Below, piece after piece: positions 1 through 7,250 of a stretch of DNA of 13,128 nt. Source of the DNA: Spirochaetaceae bacterium (GTDB lineage: Bacteria > Spirochaetota > Spirochaetia > SZUA-6 > Fen-1364); assembly GCA_003170115.1 (NCBI GenBank), contig PMZS01000262.1, positions 1 through 13,128 on the forward strand, read 5' to 3'. The notes under the pieces were generated by a model. That model searched no databases. It was not told the origin of the DNA and saw only the letters and a program-made list of their open reading frames with translations. Positions within the stretch are counted from its first letter, which is position 1. Every line of letters begins with the position of its first letter. Position numbers and translations under genes: made by a program.

Positions 1-44
1 CGAAGTGTTAAACTTGGGTTTGATACGGCAAGTATTTCTGCCAG

Positions 45-428
45 CTATCGGGTGCCTTTCGCCCGGGGCTTGCGCTTCTTTGCCGCGGTCTTTTTCGCCA
101 CGGGAGCTTTCTTACCGGGCTCTTTTGCCGCGTGGGTCAGGTCCAGGACGGAGTCCTCGCTTCCGAAGTCGTTTGGAACGTATGCGTCGGCCTCCCGGTC
201 ATTGTGCCAGCGTCCCTGGTTGTCATAGTAGCGGAAGCGGTACGATTTCCCTCCATCCAGCACCAGGCTGGCAACCCACGTGCCGTCTGATTCCTGGCTG
301 AGTGGAACGCCTTTTACCCGCCAGCCGTTAAAATCTCCGCAGAGATTGAGCTCAACAACATCATCCAGCGGCGGCATTCGAAAAGTAACCTGGACTTTTC
401 GACCCGCAAGAGGCTTCTTCTGGAGCAT
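45..428 (-). CDS. Glycogen-binding (CBM48/isoamylase N-terminal-like) domain protein with Lys-rich tail
   Basis: Predicted small cytoplasmic protein of 127 aa with a single early-set carbohydrate-binding fold like those on glycogen-branching enzymes and AMPK beta. Seen: a V-x-F-R-M-P opening strand (residues 13-19), the hallmark GDFNGW (31-36), a YRFRYYDNQGRW strand (63-74) and an N-x-x-G-x-x-D-S-V-L-D-L ending (86-97). Residues 102-127 form a basic tail with 12 Lys/Arg in 26 residues, rich in AKK repeats as in histone-H1-like tails. No catalytic domain is attached. The ATG at 428 is preferred over an in-frame start at 455 because AAGGAGG lies just upstream at good spacing. The gene stands alone, divergent from the livF remnant. 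Family knowledge suggests binding to glycogen or another alpha-glucan; a role for the tail (nucleic acid or polyanion binding) is inference. Confidence 0.88.
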   Translation of the reverse strand: MLQKKPLAGRKVQVTFRMPPLDDVVELNLCGDFNGWRVKGVPLSQESDGTWVASLVLDGGKSYRFRYYDNQGRWHNDREADAYVPNDFGSEDSVLDLTHAAKEPGKKAPVAKKTAAKKRKPRAKGTR

Positions 429-453
429 ACGCTCCTCCTTCCAGTTGCTTCTC

Positions 454-462
454 AATATATCA
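454..462 (-). promoter_or_regulatory. Candidate extended -10 promoter of the glycogen-binding gene
   Basis: On the minus strand the sequence TGATATATT gives an extended -10 (TG, one base, TATATT, five of six matches to TATAAT). It would start transcription about 20 nt before the ATG at 428, leaving room for the AAGGAGG ribosome site. No good -35 hexamer is seen at 17 nt, which is tolerated in extended -10 promoters. Confidence 0.4.
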
Positions 463-551
463 ATGAATCGTGCGCCAACTCGCGCGCCAATGCAAGAGGA
501 GAAAACCTCCTTTCACTCCAGGATCTGTCGCAGCTTGGACTCCAGGTTGGA

Positions 552-1019
552 TTGTCGGTATGGTTTCTGGATAAATTCCGCCTTTTGCCTGCCTCCGGAG
601 GGGAAGTCCGCTACCTTGGATTGTCCCTGCAGCGAGTTGCCCCCTACGAGGTGGTGCAACGTGGAATCTCGCACGCCCCGGAGGGCAGAAAAGGTTTCTC
701 CGCGCTCACCGTGCAGGAGAACCTGACCCTGGGCGCCTTCACCCGCCGCCGCATGACACGGGAAGTGTCCGAGGCGCGGAAGCGCGTGTTCGGGCTCTTC
801 CCCGTTCTCGGGGACCGTCGACATCGACTCGCCGGCACCCTCTCGGGCGGTGAGCAGCAGATGCTCGCGCTCGCATGCCGGGGCTACGTGCTGGAGACAG
901 GCCGTGTCTCCGCCGAGGGATCATCGGCCGAGCTTCTTTCAGACACGCGCATCCGGCAGGCGTACCTGGGAGACGCCGCCCTTGACTCTCCCGGCAGCCG
1001 CGAGGCGGACATTCACTGA
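552..1019 (+). pseudogene. livF: livF remnant: branched-chain amino-acid ABC ATPase lacking Walker A and Walker B
   Basis: The 155-aa frame matches LivF only in parts. Residues 11-105 follow the family from the 'SGEVR' strand through the HAPEGRKGFS segment and LTVQENLTLGAF to the ABC signature LSGGEQQ (97-103). It then jumps directly to the family's C-terminal segment (RGYVLETGR, 110-118, to QAYLGD, 136-141). About 55-60 residues are missing between them, namely Walker B, the D-loop and the switch His. The N-terminal P-loop region is also absent: the frame stays open upstream, but residues there do not resemble LivF. The deletion point lies on a tandem GCTCGC at 863-874. Such a protein could not bind and hydrolyse ATP in the usual way, so I call it a pseudogene. 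No livG, livH or livM lies beside it, and no ribosome site precedes the TTG at 552. Confidence 0.82.
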
Positions 1020-1068
1020 GACTTCGCCCGGCAGCGGAATTCCAGGGAAGGTAGGCCCAGAAATACAG

Positions 1069-1109
1069 AAACCGCAAAAAGCGCAACTCTTCTGCGCTTT
1101 TTGCGGTTT
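1069..1109. terminator. Strong bidirectional Rho-independent terminator
   Basis: A perfect 17-bp inverted repeat (1069-1085 with 1093-1109) with a 7-nt loop. Its outer end carries A/T runs on both sides, so each strand ends the hairpin with a T-run. It lies between the livF remnant (ending at 1019, plus) and the sugar operon (ending at 1150, minus), and so can stop both. Confidence 0.9.
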
Positions 1110-1149
1110 TCACAATGCCGTGGATGCAGCCGCCGGAAACCCCGGAAAG

Positions 1150-1980
1150 TCAGCCCTTCACCGCCCCGCCGGCTAGCCCCGCTACGAGCCTCTTCTCGAT
1201 GATGTAGAAAAGCACCAGCACCGGGATCAGTGCGAGGAAGGCGGCCATGGTCAGGAACTGCCATTGAGTGGTCCATCTGCCGACGAAGTTGTACAGGGCG
1301 ATGGTCAGGGGCATCTTGGCTTTCGACGAGATGAAGGTCAGCGCGAAAAGGAACTCGTTCCATGCGAAAATGAAGGCATAGATCATCACCGTCACGAGGC
1401 CGGGCACGGCGATGGGCAGCATGATGCGCGTCATGGTCTGTACGCGCGTGCAGCCATCGATGAGCGCGGCCTCCTCGATGTCCTTCGGAATCGTCTTGAA
1501 ATACCCGTTCATCATCCACGTGTTGAAGGCCACCGTGAACAGCGCGTCCAGAATAATGAGAGCCGCGTAGCTGTCCAGCATCCCGAACCGGGCCACGACC
1601 TTGAACAGGGAGATGATAACGATGACAGGTGAGAACATCTCGATCATGAGGAGCAGGTACATCGCCACCTTGCGGCCGACGAAACGCAGCCGGGCAATAG
1701 CGTAGGCCGCGGGAACACAGATGAGCGTGTTCAGGACAGTCGCCCCCATGGCAATGATGAGACTGGCAAGAAAGTAGCTCGCCAGGTCGTACTGAGTCCA
1801 GACCGTCACGAAATTCGACCACTCGATGTGGGTCGGAATCCAGATCGGCGGCGTGGCGTATGTGTCCGGTCCGGATTTCAGCATCGTGGAGATCATCACG
1901 AAAAAGGGGAATAGAAGAATGAAGAGGATCACGATCGTCAGCGGGATTGCAAGCCAGCGGGCGCGGTTCTGCCACTTCAT
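1150..1980 (-). CDS. Sugar ABC transporter permease, MalG type (CUT1 family)
   Basis: Inner-membrane permease of 276 aa, near the usual length for MalG-like subunits, with about six hydrophobic segments (first at residues 9-31). The cytoplasmic EAA loop that docks on the ATPase is clear: EEAALIDGCTR at 169-179, followed by the conserved Pro and Gly near 189-194. It pairs with the MalF-type permease directly upstream; the TGA of that gene and this ATG share one base (TGATG), indicating translational coupling. It is the last gene of the seven-gene operon and is followed by the strong hairpin at 1069-1109. The transported sugar cannot be read from the sequence. No ATPase gene follows, so a shared MsmX/UgpC-like ATPase elsewhere is inferred. 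Confidence 0.95.
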   Translation of the reverse strand: MKWQNRARWLAIPLTIVILFILLFPFFVMISTMLKSGPDTYATPPIWIPTHIEWSNFVTVWTQYDLASYFLASLIIAMGATVLNTLICVPAAYAIARLRFVGRKVAMYLLLMIEMFSPVIVIISLFKVVARFGMLDSYAALIILDALFTVAFNTWMMNGYFKTIPKDIEEAALIDGCTRVQTMTRIMLPIAVPGLVTVMIYAFIFAWNEFLFALTFISSKAKMPLTIALYNFVGRWTTQWQFLTMAAFLALIPVLVLFYIIEKRLVAGLAGGAVKG

Positions 1981-2888
1981 CAGTTGTTCTCCTGCCTGAA
2001 GTAGAACCGGGCGTAGATGACGCTCACGATCGTGAGAATCAGGAATGTGACGACCGACTGCACCGCAGCCCAGTCGAAGCGCAGGTCCACGAAGGCATTC
2101 ATGTACACCGAGGTGATGAGGATGTTCGTCGAGTTGGCCGGGCCTGCCCGGGTGAGGATGTAGATGACGTTGAAGTCATTGAATGTCCAGATCGCGGACA
2201 GAAGCGTGGAAATCTGGATGAGCTCTCGAATCCCGGGGATCGTGATGGAGAAGAAGCTGCGGATGGGACCGGCACCGTCCATGTGGGCCGATTCATACAG
2301 CTCCTGGGGAATCGACTGCATCCCCGCGAGGAACACGAGTGCGAAGAAGGGGATGCCGATCCAGATGTCCACCCACATGCAGGCGATGAAAGCGGAGAGC
2401 GGCGCTCCGAGCCATCCCGGGGGATTTGCCCACAAGCCTGAAACCTGCAGGGTGTGGTTGAGGAGCCCGAACTCAGGATGATAGACCCATTGCCAGAGAA
2501 GGGCGCTGATGGGGACCGAAGACGCCCAGGGGATGATGAACGCCATGCGGGCGGCCTTGCGGCCGCGGTAGCGCACGTTCAGCAGCACGGCAATGACCAT
2601 TCCCGCGAGGAACTTCACCGCGACGCCGGAGGAGGTCCAGATCAGGGACCTCAGGGCTGCCCACCAGAATTCCTGGTCATGAAAGCGGTCGATGAAGTTC
2701 GCAAGGCCGACGAACCGGACAAGGTCGCTGAGCTTGTTCGTGCGGAAGAAGGACATCACGAACACGTAGACGATCGGGTAGAACATGAATGCGATGAGGA
2801 AAACCGCCGTGGGAGCGAGGAGGACGTAAGCGAGTCTCGCCTCGGGATTCCAGAGCTTCTTTCTCAGAGAGGCGGTCGCGTCTGCCAC
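1980..2888 (-). CDS. Sugar ABC transporter permease, MalF/UgpA type (CUT1 family)
   Basis: Inner-membrane permease of 302 aa with a hydrophobic first segment at residues 20-45 (LAYVLLAPTAVFLIAFMFYP, the family's typical opening). Its EAA-type loop at 198-220 reads YESAHMDGAGPIR...ITIPGI, with Ser in place of the first Ala. It forms the channel with the MalG-type partner and receives substrate from the lipoprotein encoded upstream. The start is a GTG at 2888, preceded by GGGAGGAACA, a good ribosome site. The 68-nt gap to the binding-protein gene holds a terminator-like hairpin, so permease expression is probably lower than that of the binding protein. The substrate is unknown. Confidence 0.95.
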   Translation of the reverse strand: MADATASLRKKLWNPEARLAYVLLAPTAVFLIAFMFYPIVYVFVMSFFRTNKLSDLVRFVGLANFIDRFHDQEFWWAALRSLIWTSSGVAVKFLAGMVIAVLLNVRYRGRKAARMAFIIPWASSVPISALLWQWVYHPEFGLLNHTLQVSGLWANPPGWLGAPLSAFIACMWVDIWIGIPFFALVFLAGMQSIPQELYESAHMDGAGPIRSFFSITIPGIRELIQISTLLSAIWTFNDFNVIYILTRAGPANSTNILITSVYMNAFVDLRFDWAAVQSVVTFLILTIVSVIYARFYFRQENN

Positions 2889-2911
2889 TGTTCCTCCCGG
2901 CCGGGTGCGTG

Positions 2912-2941
2912 AAAAAGGAAGGGGGGCGGATGCCCCCCTTC
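2912..2941 (-). terminator. Intercistronic terminator/attenuator between binding-protein and permease genes
   Basis: On the minus strand a 9-bp perfect stem (2933-2941 with 2918-2926; six G-C pairs in a row) with a 6-nt loop is followed by C then TTTTT (2916-2912). This has the form of an intrinsic terminator inside the operon. Partial read-through would make more binding protein than permease, as known for malE-malF type operons. That outcome is inference. Confidence 0.75.
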
Positions 2942-2956
2942 ACGAGCTCGGATGCC

Positions 2957-4192
2957 TTACATGCCCCGGGCCTTGTCGACCGCTGCGGCCGCGGCGTCGA
3001 GGGCGTCCTTGGGTGATGCCTGTCCCTGGAACACCTTTTCGCAGGCCTTCCAGGCCTCGTTGTTGAGCGTGTCGAAACCGTCAACCAGGGGCCACGGCCG
3101 CGCCGTCAGGGCGGCGGCGTTGAGGGCCTGGAAGAGCGGCGACTGCCAGAACGGGTCCTTGGCAGCGCTCAGCGTGGTCGGCGGGAAGCCGACCAACTGG
3201 TCGAACTTGCCCTTGTACGCATCCTGGTAGAAGAAATCGACGAACTTGCCAGCCGCCTTCAGGTTCTTGGCCTTTGTGAAGAAGGCAATGGAGTCGGTGA
3301 TGATGAGCCCCGCGGGCTTCTCACCAGCGAATGACGGAATGCTTGCATAGGTTACCGGGAACTTTGCGCCCGCCTGCTTCATGGCGGAGTCCACCCATGC
3401 GCCGATCATGACGTAGCCGATCTTGCCCGCGTAGAACAGGGGGTGCCCATCCATGCGCGTGTAGGAAGTGAACTTGTCCTCGACAACCTTGTCCTTCAGC
3501 GCGAGCTTCGCCATGAACGTCAGGGCCTTCACGCCGGCGTCGGAGTTCACCGTGCACTTCCCGTAGGAGCCGTCTGCCTTGGTCTCGAAAAAGTTTCCAC
3601 CCGCGGCATAGAAGTAGTACGCGAAGTCCGTCAACTCGGTGAATGACTTGCCGACCATGAACAGACCGTAGGCCTTGGGCGGTTTGGTTACTTTGAGAGC
3701 GTCAGCTTCCAGCTCTTCCATCGTCTTGGGCACGTCCTTGGCGATGTCATTGTTGATGGCGAGGATGCGCGCGCCTGCCGCAATCGGGATGCCCATGAGC
3801 TTGCCCTTGACCTTGGCTTCCATGGCCGCCGGGTTGATGTTGTCCATGGTGGCCTTGCTCAGGTACTGGCTGACCTCATCGACGGAATTCGTTGACATGA
3901 AATCCAGGATCCACCGGGTTCCGACCACCGAGATCTCGGGAGGCGTGCCGCCGGCCACCGCCGTGGTGAGCTTCGTCTGCATGTCGTCCCATTTCACCGG
4001 GACGATCTGGACCTGGGCGTCGCTTGATGATTTATTGAATGCGGCCTCCACGCTGGCGCGGAAATCTTCCGTCAGGCCGTCGTACAGGGCCCAGAAGAAT
4101 GTGACCTTCGGCTTCTCCTTCGGCGCGCATCCGACCAGCGCGACGATGATAAGGAGCGCCATTCCAAGACGAAACATGACTGATTTCTTCAT
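2957..4192 (-). CDS. Sugar ABC transporter solute-binding lipoprotein (family 1, MalE/UgpB-like)
   Basis: A 411-aa exported binding protein. The N-terminus MKKSVMFRLG, a hydrophobic run (residues 10-20) and the lipobox LVGC with Cys22 make a type II (lipoprotein) signal. The mature part begins with charged residues and then VTFFWALYDG, the first strand of the family. A C-terminal PLVDGFDTLNNEAW / KDALDAAAAAVDKA region is also typical. Start: the ATG at 4192 fits the signal peptide and has GGGGG five bases upstream; the frame extends to 4237 without a ribosome site. The gene sits 51 nt after the kinase gene, the widest gap among the catabolic genes, and a possible regulatory inverted repeat lies in it. 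It captures the sugar outside the membrane for the two permeases. Ligand identity is unknown. Confidence 0.94.
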   Translation of the reverse strand: MKKSVMFRLGMALLIIVALVGCAPKEKPKVTFFWALYDGLTEDFRASVEAAFNKSSSDAQVQIVPVKWDDMQTKLTTAVAGGTPPEISVVGTRWILDFMSTNSVDEVSQYLSKATMDNINPAAMEAKVKGKLMGIPIAAGARILAINNDIAKDVPKTMEELEADALKVTKPPKAYGLFMVGKSFTELTDFAYYFYAAGGNFFETKADGSYGKCTVNSDAGVKALTFMAKLALKDKVVEDKFTSYTRMDGHPLFYAGKIGYVMIGAWVDSAMKQAGAKFPVTYASIPSFAGEKPAGLIITDSIAFFTKAKNLKAAGKFVDFFYQDAYKGKFDQLVGFPPTTLSAAKDPFWQSPLFQALNAAALTARPWPLVDGFDTLNNEAWKACEKVFQGQASPKDALDAAAAAVDKARGM

Positions 4193-4205
4193 GTTTCCCC
4201 CTTTG

Positions 4206-4238
4206 CTTGAGATGTTGCATGTCCAACGGACACTCAAG
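4206..4238. promoter_or_regulatory. Nested inverted repeat upstream of the binding-protein gene
   Basis: Outer arms CTTGAG (4206-4211) and CTCAAG (4233-4238) surround an inner repeat TGTCC/GGACA (4220-4224 with 4228-4232). It lies in the only sizeable gap between the enzyme and transporter genes. It may be an RNA hairpin or an operator; neither a matching known regulator site nor a convincing promoter is seen here. Confidence 0.35.
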
Positions 4239-4243
4239 TGATT

Positions 4244-5287
4244 CTACGGCCCGCCAATGTCGTTGTCAAGAAGTGAGGTTACCCGATCGGATGTTCGCGC
4301 GCGCCTTCCGCAAATGGAACGCAGGAGCTCCGCGGTCACGGCCGGATGAATCGTATGCGGGGACGTCACAGAGGCGCCCGCAACTATCGTGCCCAGCTCC
4401 TGGGCCTCCCGCAGAGAAAGGCCTGCCGCCAGCGCGGAAAGAATTCCTGCAAAGTGAGCGTCTCCCGCTCCCGAGGTGCCCGCAACGTGCAGGTGCAAGG
4501 CCGGATCGAATGTCAGGGAGTTTCCGTCCCAGCTCCAGCTCCCGAGCTTCCCGGCGGTAATGGAGAGCTGGAGCGAGGGATGAATCCGGGCAAGCTCCTC
4601 AGCCGCCTTCCGGGCGATAACGCCAGGTTCCGTTTCCCTCATTCTCTGGGCCGGAATTCCGGCCGCGGCGGCCGCTTCCTCCAGGTTCACCGCGCACAGG
4701 TCAACATGATCGAGCATTCCTGAGGCCCGCACTTCGTCCATCTCGGCGCGCGTGAAGCTTGCCGCCCTGAAGAGACCGAATCGGGAGGAACGCTCCAGAA
4801 GCGCACGCCGTGCGGGGAGTGGGACCTCAGGCACGGCAAGCGCGATTCCTCTGCTGCCCATGTCTTTCAGGAGCGCTTCTGCCTCGATGACCGCCCCCTC
4901 ATCCACCGTGCCGCTGGCGGAGTGTCCGGTCGTGAGGTTTCCTCCTGAGCCGTCGGGGTAGACAAAGCAGAAGGAAAACAGCGTTGGGAAGCCGGGCACG
5001 TCCCTCACGAATCGCAAGTCCAGCCCGACGGCAGCCATTTCACGGCACAGGCGTTGGCCGTCGACGTCATCTCCCACGCGCCCGATCGGGTACACGCTGA
5101 TCCGTTCGCCGAGCAGGGCTTTCACATAGTGGGTGATGATGTGAAGCTTGCAGTAATCCCTGCGGTCGAGAAAGCTGCCTGGCCGGCTCTCTTCCCGGCC
5201 GAGAGTTTCGTTTCCTTCCAGGAGAAAAAACGATCCATGGCCGATCCCGCCGGTGCCGACGAGCCCGTCGAACGTCCGGGGAATCAC
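4244..5287 (-). CDS. PfkB/ribokinase-family carbohydrate kinase (divergent N-terminal half)
   Basis: Predicted 347-aa cytoplasmic sugar kinase. The C-terminal PfkB signature is clear: AGTSGAGDAHFAG at about 269-281, with GAGD (273-276) forming the anion hole and Asp276 as the expected catalytic base. Other family-like parts are YPIGRVGDDVDGQRL and the NLTT segment. The N-terminal half is unusual: instead of the common GG-x-x-x-N-x-A motif it has a TLGREESRPG...DRRDYCKLHII stretch. The start is the GTG at 5287, whose GTGA overlaps the TGA of the NagB-like gene by 4 nt; codons upstream in this frame lie inside that gene and do not look like kinase. Position between a deaminase-type enzyme and a sugar transporter suggests it phosphorylates a pathway intermediate. 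The substrate cannot be assigned. Confidence 0.88.
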   Translation of the reverse strand: MIPRTFDGLVGTGGIGHGSFFLLEGNETLGREESRPGSFLDRRDYCKLHIITHYVKALLGERISVYPIGRVGDDVDGQRLCREMAAVGLDLRFVRDVPGFPTLFSFCFVYPDGSGGNLTTGHSASGTVDEGAVIEAEALLKDMGSRGIALAVPEVPLPARRALLERSSRFGLFRAASFTRAEMDEVRASGMLDHVDLCAVNLEEAAAAAGIPAQRMRETEPGVIARKAAEELARIHPSLQLSITAGKLGSWSWDGNSLTFDPALHLHVAGTSGAGDAHFAGILSALAAGLSLREAQELGTIVAGASVTSPHTIHPAVTAELLRSICGRRARTSDRVTSLLDNDIGGP

Positions 5288-6186
5288 GCCTGCCCCGAAA
5301 TACCGAGATCCCACTCGGGGTGCATCGACACGGGATGGCGTGCCGTGTCGACGGTCGCCGTGATCAGCGCGTCGGGGTGGTTCTGCAGGAGCGTGATTGG
5401 ATATTCGGCGGTGGGCGCGGAGAAAAGCGCCACCCGCAGCGCGGTCTGCTTCCAGGCTCCTGTGTCCGAGAAAAGCCGGACCCTGGCTGCCGAGAGACAC
5501 TCGCGGATGCCGAGCGTCACCGAAAGAGGGGGCACGAATTGCCATGCCGCGCCGAAAGTCCGCTGGGCGAGAGCGAGGATAGTGTCCCAGTTGTTTTCCT
5601 GGATCCTGATCGAAGAGGAGGAGAGCTCTTCCAGCGTGACGGCGCTGTAGGGATGCCGACGCGCCTGGTTGTACGCAATGTGCCCGTCCTGACCCCAACC
5701 GCCGAAGGTGACCTGGGGCGGGTGCACCTTGATCGCATCCCGAACAGCCTCCATGGTCGAAGGAGAGAGCCATAGACGGTTTTTCTCCGGCACCGCGAGG
5801 TTCGGGCGGATTGGCTCATAGAAATACCGCTCCATGAATCCTCTGAAGCTGTAGGGGTGCGCTCGCGGAAGTTCCCTGCCCTGCCAGTCCAGGCATTCGT
5901 CCATGTGGTAGACGACGAACCTCCGGAGGGAGACTTCCCGCGTGTTCACCAAGTCCGTGAAGGGCTGGTACCAAGAGCTGGGACCGCAGGGGATGACGGC
6001 GCGGAGCTCCTCTCCGCGCCGGTTGGCAGCCTCTACTTCCTCGACAAGCTCCCGGGCCATGAGTGCGCCCATGGCCGCGGAATCCTGAACCAGCCGGAAC
6101 GGCACCTTGCGGGCAGGATGGTGCTCGAGCTCCTCCAAGGGCACCCGGCACCATTCATAAAGATCGCGGCGGTCGAGTGAGCTCAT
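5284..6186 (-). CDS. NagB-like glucosamine-6-phosphate deaminase/isomerase family protein
   Basis: A 300-aa member of the NagB/6-phosphogluconolactonase fold family, longer than the roughly 266 aa of E. coli NagB. Seen: YHMDE (93-97, matching the NagB segment with catalytic Asp72), GGWGQDGHIAYNQ (162-174, matching the loop with Asp141, His143 and Glu148) and a SVTLGI segment (222-227). Asp96, Asp167 and His169 are kept, but the Glu148 position is Gln174. The phosphate-loop equivalent (IPCGPSSWY, 65-73) also differs from LPTGGTP. A changed substrate, or a non-deaminating isomerase or lactonase, is therefore possible. The start at 6186 is set by an ATGA overlap with the amidohydrolase stop and AAAGGA 8 nt upstream; an in-frame start at 6285 would lie deep inside that gene. 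Confidence 0.85.
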   Translation of the reverse strand: MSSLDRRDLYEWCRVPLEELEHHPARKVPFRLVQDSAAMGALMARELVEEVEAANRRGEELRAVIPCGPSSWYQPFTDLVNTREVSLRRFVVYHMDECLDWQGRELPRAHPYSFRGFMERYFYEPIRPNLAVPEKNRLWLSPSTMEAVRDAIKVHPPQVTFGGWGQDGHIAYNQARRHPYSAVTLEELSSSSIRIQENNWDTILALAQRTFGAAWQFVPPLSVTLGIRECLSAARVRLFSDTGAWKQTALRVALFSAPTAEYPITLLQNHPDALITATVDTARHPVSMHPEWDLGISGQA

Positions 6187-7250
6187 ATGAGGATTCCTTT
6201 CAGCCCGGGGATGATCCTGAGGGCGTTGAGGGAATAGATCTTTTCCAGCGCCACGTCGGGGAGATGCAGGCCGTAGATCTTCCAACGGGTGACGTTATCG
6301 CTCTCCCCGAGATAGCCGGGGTAGTCGAAGTACTCGTCCCGCGATTCCAGGAAACGGAAATACGCACGGTACATACCCGTTGAAATGGGCATGTCGGTAC
6401 CGAAGAGCACCCTGTCCTGGAAGCGCAGGAAGAAATCCCTGGCCGCATAAGGCTGCCTGCCCAGCTCGTCCATGCGGGCGGAGAAATCGATGCACACGTT
6501 GGGGTGTGTGTCCAGGAGAGAAGACACCCACTCCAGATCCTCCGGGTTGTTCGCAACGTGCGGACAGATGAACGTGGTACCGGAGTGATCGGCCATCATC
6601 CGTGTGCGCTGCTCCAGGAGCTCTGCTTTCGAGAAATGAGAGCCATGGAAGCTCCAACCCGGATAGGTGCGGAGAGTGGACAGATGCTCGTTGTTTTCGT
6701 CCAACGGAAGGAAAAAACCCACCGGATCGCTTGTATGGATCAGAACCGGGATCCCCAGCTCCCCTGCGCGCTTCCATATTGGCGAGAGCCGCTGATCATT
6801 CACGGCGATCATCTTGCCGTCTGCCGTGTGGAAGCGCAGCCCCAGCTCCTTTGTCACCTTCAGCCCGAGAGCTCCCCTTTTTACCTCCGCATCAAGGGTT
6901 GCCACGCACTTGTCCGAGAAGCCCCCGTCCAGGTCGAGAGTGAAGTCGTCCCATTGTGCGAATTCCGACATCGTGAAGGCTGCAAATCTGCCCGGCTGCC
7001 TTTTCACCCAGCCCCGTTCGAACTCGGCGAGGTCCCTGCGGCGGATCGTGTAGCCCTTCTCATCGAACGGGAGGGCGCAATTGCCGGTGACATTGACAAA
7101 GGTCTGCACTCCCACTGCATCCATGATCGCGGTCATCTCCTTTGCCGGCATGTCGGCAAAGAGATGGTTGTGAGCATCGATGACGGGAAAACGGGCCTTT
7201 ACCGGAACATGGGCGGGCTGCCGCAGGAGCACGCCGGGTTCGTTTTTCAC
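6183..7250 (-). CDS. Amidohydrolase-2 family metal-dependent hydrolase (TIM barrel)
   Basis: A 355-aa cytoplasmic hydrolase. Metal and active-site landmarks appear in family order: IDAHNHLF (24-31, with His27 and His29), a GLKVTKELGL strand (129-138), IHTSD (171-175, His172), CPHVANNPEDL (229-239, His231) and LFGTDMP (282-288, Asp286, the usual catalytic Asp). Members of this family cut lactones, amides or remove carboxyl groups, so the reaction cannot be named. In this operon, deacetylation of an amino sugar or opening of a sugar lactone are the two simplest ideas, both inference. The GTG start at 7250 overlaps the upstream stop (GTGA), and the stop overlaps the next start (ATGA), so the gene is locked into the enzyme cluster. 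Confidence 0.88.
   Translation of the reverse strand: MKNEPGVLLRQPAHVPVKARFPVIDAHNHLFADMPAKEMTAIMDAVGVQTFVNVTGNCALPFDEKGYTIRRRDLAEFERGWVKRQPGRFAAFTMSEFAQWDDFTLDLDGGFSDKCVATLDAEVKRGALGLKVTKELGLRFHTADGKMIAVNDQRLSPIWKRAGELGIPVLIHTSDPVGFFLPLDENNEHLSTLRTYPGWSFHGSHFSKAELLEQRTRMMADHSGTTFICPHVANNPEDLEWVSSLLDTHPNVCIDFSARMDELGRQPYAARDFFLRFQDRVLFGTDMPISTGMYRAYFRFLESRDEYFDYPGYLGESDNVTRWKIYGLHLPDVALEKIYSLNALRIIPGLKGILI

Noticed and set aside
1..44. Terminator for the glycogen-binding gene
   Set aside because: Only a 4-bp GGCA/TGCC stem is visible after its stop codon and no T-run follows; any real terminator must lie outside the window.
552..1019. Functional ABC ATPase
   Set aside because: The signature motif alone is convincing, but Walker A, Walker B and the switch His are all missing, so it cannot be a working ATPase.
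1013..1975. A 320-residue open frame on the minus strand
   Set aside because: It is out of frame with the MalG-type permease over the same bases, is rich in His, Arg and Asp, and lacks family motifs; a by-product of GC-rich codon bias.
4206..4238. Rho-independent terminator before the binding-protein gene
   Set aside because: The arms are interrupted and neither strand has a T-run after the structure; kept only as a possible regulatory repeat.
5288..5773. N-terminal extension of the PfkB kinase frame
   Set aside because: The extension is a shifted-frame reading of the NagB-like gene; kinase-like sequence begins only at the GTG at 5287.
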